DNA of 57,507 bases, from positions 1 through 57,507 of the forward strand of contig NZ_FQUZ01000002.1 of NCBI RefSeq assembly GCF_900129055.1. The letters are read 5' to 3'. The DNA comes from Lampropedia hyalina DSM 16112 (lineage in GTDB: Bacteria; Pseudomonadota; Gammaproteobacteria; Burkholderiales; Burkholderiaceae_C). Position numbers and translations under genes: made by a program. The notes beneath the pieces were generated by a model, which worked only from the letters and a program-made list of their open reading frames with translations, was not told the origin of the DNA and made no database searches. Below are positions 55,108-57,507 of the stretch, piece after piece. The stretch's first letter is position 1; every line of letters begins with the position of its first letter.

Positions 55108-56277
55108 TCACATCAAGGCTTGGGGCGGCACGCCCGTGCACACATCGGTGGCGATGCGCTCCAGAATCCGCAGCGAGGCCCGGCCATCGCCAAACGGGTT
55201 TTCTGCCCCCGCCATGCGGGCAAAGTGTTCGGCATCGTCCAGCAAACGCCCGGCCTCATGGACAATCAGATCGGCATCGGTTCCCACCAGCCTGCCCGCC
55301 CCGGCCTGCACCACCTCGGGACGCTCCGTGGTAGTGCGCAAGATCAGCACCGGCTTGCCAAACGAAGGGCACTCCTCCTGAATTCCGCCCGAATCGGTCA
55401 GGGCAAAATGGCTGCTTTGCAGCACCGCCATCAACTGCGGGTAATTCAACGGCGGCAGCAAATGCACGCGCGCGTTGTCTCCCAGGCTCTGGCGCACCAC
55501 ATCGCGCACTGCCGGATTCAGGTGTACCGGCCAGACGACGTGCAGATTCTCGTGCGTCTGCACCAGGCGTGCCACCGCATCGCAGATATGGCGGATGCCC
55601 TCCCCGAAATTCTCACGCCGGTGTGCCGTCACCAGCACCAGCCGTTCCTGTCCGGTCAGCGGCAGTCCCAATGCGGACAGCACAGCCTGCGCCGACTCGG
55701 TACCGGGCTGCGACAACCGCTGGCGTGCCCAATGCACGGCATCCACCACCGTATTGCCCGTGACCAGAATCCGCTCGCCTGCAACCCCTTCATTCTCCAG
55801 ATTCCGTGCCGACAGCGGCGTGGGCGCGAAATGCCAGTGCGCCAGACGGGACACCAGTTGCCGATTCCCTTCCTCCGGGAAAGGATGCTCCAGATCGAAA
55901 GAACGCAGGCCCGCCTCGACGTGCGCCAACGAAATCTTGTGGGCGAACGCCACCAGCGAGGCCGCCAGTACCGTGGTCGTGTCCCCCTGCACCACCACCA
56001 CATCGCGCTTGCGCCCATCGGCATAGACCCGTTCGATCTGCTGAAGACCCCGCGCCAGCAACTGCGTCAGGGACTGCCCTTCCTGCATCATGTCCAGACG
56101 ATGATCGATGTGGATGCCGAAGAAGCCGATGGCATCGCGCACCAACTCATCGTGCTGTGCCGTGAAAACCACCTCCACAGCAAAGCGCGCATCGGCCTGT
56201 GCCGCCAGAATCAGCGGTGCGAGCTTGACCAGCTCCGGCCGCGTGCCAAAAACGAACGAAATCAGAATGGGGCGCAT
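55108..56277 (-). CDS. wecB: UDP-N-acetylglucosamine 2-epimerase (non-hydrolysing)
   Basis: Cytosolic enzyme of 389 residues interconverting UDP-GlcNAc and UDP-ManNAc. FVFGTRPELVKLAPLI (8-23), VVQGDTTTVLAASLVAF, HVEAGLRSFDLEHPFPEEGN, VTAHRRENFGEGI and the UDP-binding TDSGGIQEE with LRTTTERPE (near 335) are all standard. No ManNAc dehydrogenase gene accompanies it here, so the locus appears to supply UDP-ManNAc itself to the synthase. It shares one base with the stop of the exporter gene (TGATG). Confidence 0.95.
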   Translation of the reverse strand: MRPILISFVFGTRPELVKLAPLILAAQADARFAVEVVFTAQHDELVRDAIGFFGIHIDHRLDMMQEGQSLTQLLARGLQQIERVYADGRKRDVVVVQGDTTTVLAASLVAFAHKISLAHVEAGLRSFDLEHPFPEEGNRQLVSRLAHWHFAPTPLSARNLENEGVAGERILVTGNTVVDAVHWARQRLSQPGTESAQAVLSALGLPLTGQERLVLVTAHRRENFGEGIRHICDAVARLVQTHENLHVVWPVHLNPAVRDVVRQSLGDNARVHLLPPLNYPQLMAVLQSSHFALTDSGGIQEECPSFGKPVLILRTTTERPEVVQAGAGRLVGTDADLIVHEAGRLLDDAEHFARMAGAENPFGDGRASLRILERIATDVCTGVPPQALM

Positions 56278-57464
56278 CAGAAACTCCGGTAATAGGTCAG
56301 CTCCAGCCGACGGTTGTGGTAACTGGCCCGACCATCGGCAGCCTTGCCCCGCAGATAGAACACCTTCACGGTTTCCAGATGCAGGCTCAGCGGCAGCCAG
56401 GCCGCCAAATCGAAGGCAATGCCAGGGCCGACTTCCAGAATGTTGTTGTAGAACAGGCCATCGGTATCGTGGGAACTGCGCACCTTGGCATAGCCGCGCA
56501 CCACAGCCTGCGGGGTCTTGACCAGATTCAGGCCGGGGCGCAGTCGCAAATCGGCAATGACGTTGTAATCGTTGCGGGAATAGGTCGCCACATTGCCGTA
56601 GAAGTCAGCATGGAAACGCTGCCCCAGACTGGGAAAACGGCAACCGGTTCCGGCCTCGCCGCAGTGGCGCGAAGTGTCGCCCCATTCCCGGAAGCTGGTC
56701 AGACCGGCCACCACACTCTCGCGGTACTTCGAGCGGTTGCGGTCGATCAGGTCGCGGCTCATACCCAGTTCCAGATAGGCGGTCAGGGGCCATGCAGTGG
56801 CCAGGCGGTAATTCAGCCCCATGCCAACGATCAGGGCGTTTTCGTCCACGACTTCAGGGCGCACCCCACCAGTGGAGCGGGTGTCGCGGTTCAGGGATGC
56901 AAAGCCATACCACTGGCCACGCTGCTCGCTGCCGTAATAGCGACCCAGGCGCAACTTCAGCGGCAGAATGCCTGCCTCCGAGCGCGACTCATAGGACGGG
57001 GAAGCGTAAATGTCAGCGAAAGAAGACCGCAGGGCACGGTGCGACTCCACGGCAAAGCCCAGGTTATCCGCCGCCTGGGTGGCGGTGGCCGCAATCTCCG
57101 GGTCTGATGACTGTCGCAGGCGGGTGAATTCCGCATGGGCCTGGACATTGCGCCCCAGCCCGTTCAGCAGATACGCCTTTTGCAGGCCAATGGCGTCATC
57201 GGCCGGATCGAGTGCCAGTACCTGATCGGCCAGGCCGATGGCCTCCTCGGGCTGGCCCGTGCGAATCTTCAGGTACAGCATCGACTTGAGTGCCATCAAG
57301 TCGTGCGGGGAATGCGCCAGAATCTGGCGCAGGCTGGCCTCGGCTACTGCATCATCACGAGATTCATGTGCATAAAACCGGCTCCAGAGCGCATGACGTT
57401 CTTGCGGCAAAATCTCCGCCAGACTGACGTTGGCCAAAGCCAGCAGCAAGACTCCACCCAGCAT
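56277..57464 (-). CDS. outer-membrane polysaccharide exporter: TPR plus beta-barrel (5' end probably outside window)
   Basis: From the ATG at 57464 the product has 395 residues: a hydrophobic stretch (MLGGVLLLALANVSLA), TPR-like helices (about 25-130; MALKSMLYLKIRTGQPEEA, QKAYLLNGLGRNVQAHAEF) and a strand-rich C-terminal half ending in Phe (LELTYYRSF), the C-terminal signature of outer-membrane barrels. The layout recalls BcsC, PgaA and NfrA exporters but is much shorter. The ATG has no ribosome-binding site, and the in-frame codons upstream (PVGLSACRPVGLSA, inside an 8-bp repeat array) complete a better signal peptide, so the true start is probably beyond the edge. It heads the polysaccharide operon. 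Confidence 0.75.
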   Translation of the reverse strand: MLGGVLLLALANVSLAEILPQERHALWSRFYAHESRDDAVAEASLRQILAHSPHDLMALKSMLYLKIRTGQPEEAIGLADQVLALDPADDAIGLQKAYLLNGLGRNVQAHAEFTRLRQSSDPEIAATATQAADNLGFAVESHRALRSSFADIYASPSYESRSEAGILPLKLRLGRYYGSEQRGQWYGFASLNRDTRSTGGVRPEVVDENALIVGMGLNYRLATAWPLTAYLELGMSRDLIDRNRSKYRESVVAGLTSFREWGDTSRHCGEAGTGCRFPSLGQRFHADFYGNVATYSRNDYNVIADLRLRPGLNLVKTPQAVVRGYAKVRSSHDTDGLFYNNILEVGPGIAFDLAAWLPLSLHLETVKVFYLRGKAADGRASYHNRRLELTYYRSF

Positions 57465-57507
57465 GGCCGACAGGCCGACAGGCCGACAGGCCGACAGGCC
57501 GACAGGC
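57465..57507. repeat. tandem 8-bp repeat (GGCCGACA) at the 5' end of the exporter gene
   Basis: Five perfect GGCCGACA units (57465-57504) plus GGC run to the right edge, so the array may be longer. Read with the gene (unit TGTCGGCC) every frame encodes the same cycle C-R-P-V-G-L-S-A without stops. Because 8 is not a multiple of 3, a change of one unit shifts the frame, as in phase-variable contingency genes. The copy number beyond the edge is unknown. Confidence 0.9.

Noticed and set aside
57465-57507. The 8-bp array as a CRISPR or as a pure assembly artefact
   Set aside because: Units are contiguous without spacers, so not CRISPR. The array touches the edge and its length may be affected by assembly, but five identical copies that fit a signal peptide frame are best taken as real.

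Overview
This window is high-GC DNA from a betaproteobacterium, most likely order Burkholderiales and close to Comamonadaceae. The evidence is a complete dcw cell-wall and division cluster in the beta order (mraZ to ftsZ), an hslVU operon next to it, a fused pabBC gene, an alr-lplT pair, class I fructose-bisphosphate aldolase, and a glutaryl-CoA dehydrogenase divergent from a LysR regulator. No rRNA, tRNA, CRISPR array, insertion sequence or prophage was recognised.

Left part (1-23.9 kb): housekeeping genes in short mixed-strand blocks. They are a 3'-truncated gcdH with its divergent LysR gene; a class III aminotransferase; a RhlE-type RNA helicase; a GNAT acetyltransferase broken by an amber codon; corC-lnt (envelope maintenance and lipoprotein acylation); alr; lplT; a MurU-like uridylyltransferase; a small helical protein; a TcmP/LCM-type methyltransferase; a STAS-domain protein; then the leftward run tesA-pabBC-gtrA-radA, with ybbA divergent from tesA; hemE; and a ProQ/FinO RNA chaperone.

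Middle (23.9-44 kb): the dcw cluster reads leftward as mraZ-rsmH-ftsL-ftsI-murE-murF-mraY-murD-ftsW-murG-murC-ddl-ftsQ-ftsA-ftsZ. Ten of the junctions are 4-base stop/start overlaps. A three-box MraZ operator lies upstream and an intrinsic terminator lies after ftsZ. Upstream is hslVU, whose sigma-32 promoter ends almost at the hslV start codon.

Right part (44-49.2 kb): an alpha/beta hydrolase, a D,D-carboxypeptidase, a META-domain lipoprotein, class I aldolase and a CysB-type regulator.

Right end (49.3-57.5 kb): seven leftward, tightly coupled genes that look like an unusual synthase-dependent exopolysaccharide system. In transcription order they encode a TPR plus beta-barrel outer-membrane exporter, UDP-GlcNAc 2-epimerase (WecB type), a membrane protein ending in a degenerate GGDEF-like domain, an unrecognised membrane-anchored protein, a BcsA/PgaC-like GT2 polymerase, a BcsB-like periplasmic protein and a membrane-anchored TIM-barrel/glycoside-hydrolase-like protein. 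Two features could switch it off: a tandem array of at least five 8-bp units at the 5' end of the exporter gene, apparently inside its signal-peptide codons, and an in-frame amber codon in the polymerase gene. This locus is the most interesting part of the window; the closest described logic is the WecB-dependent Nfr glycan (phage N4 receptor) pathway of E. coli, but the composition differs.
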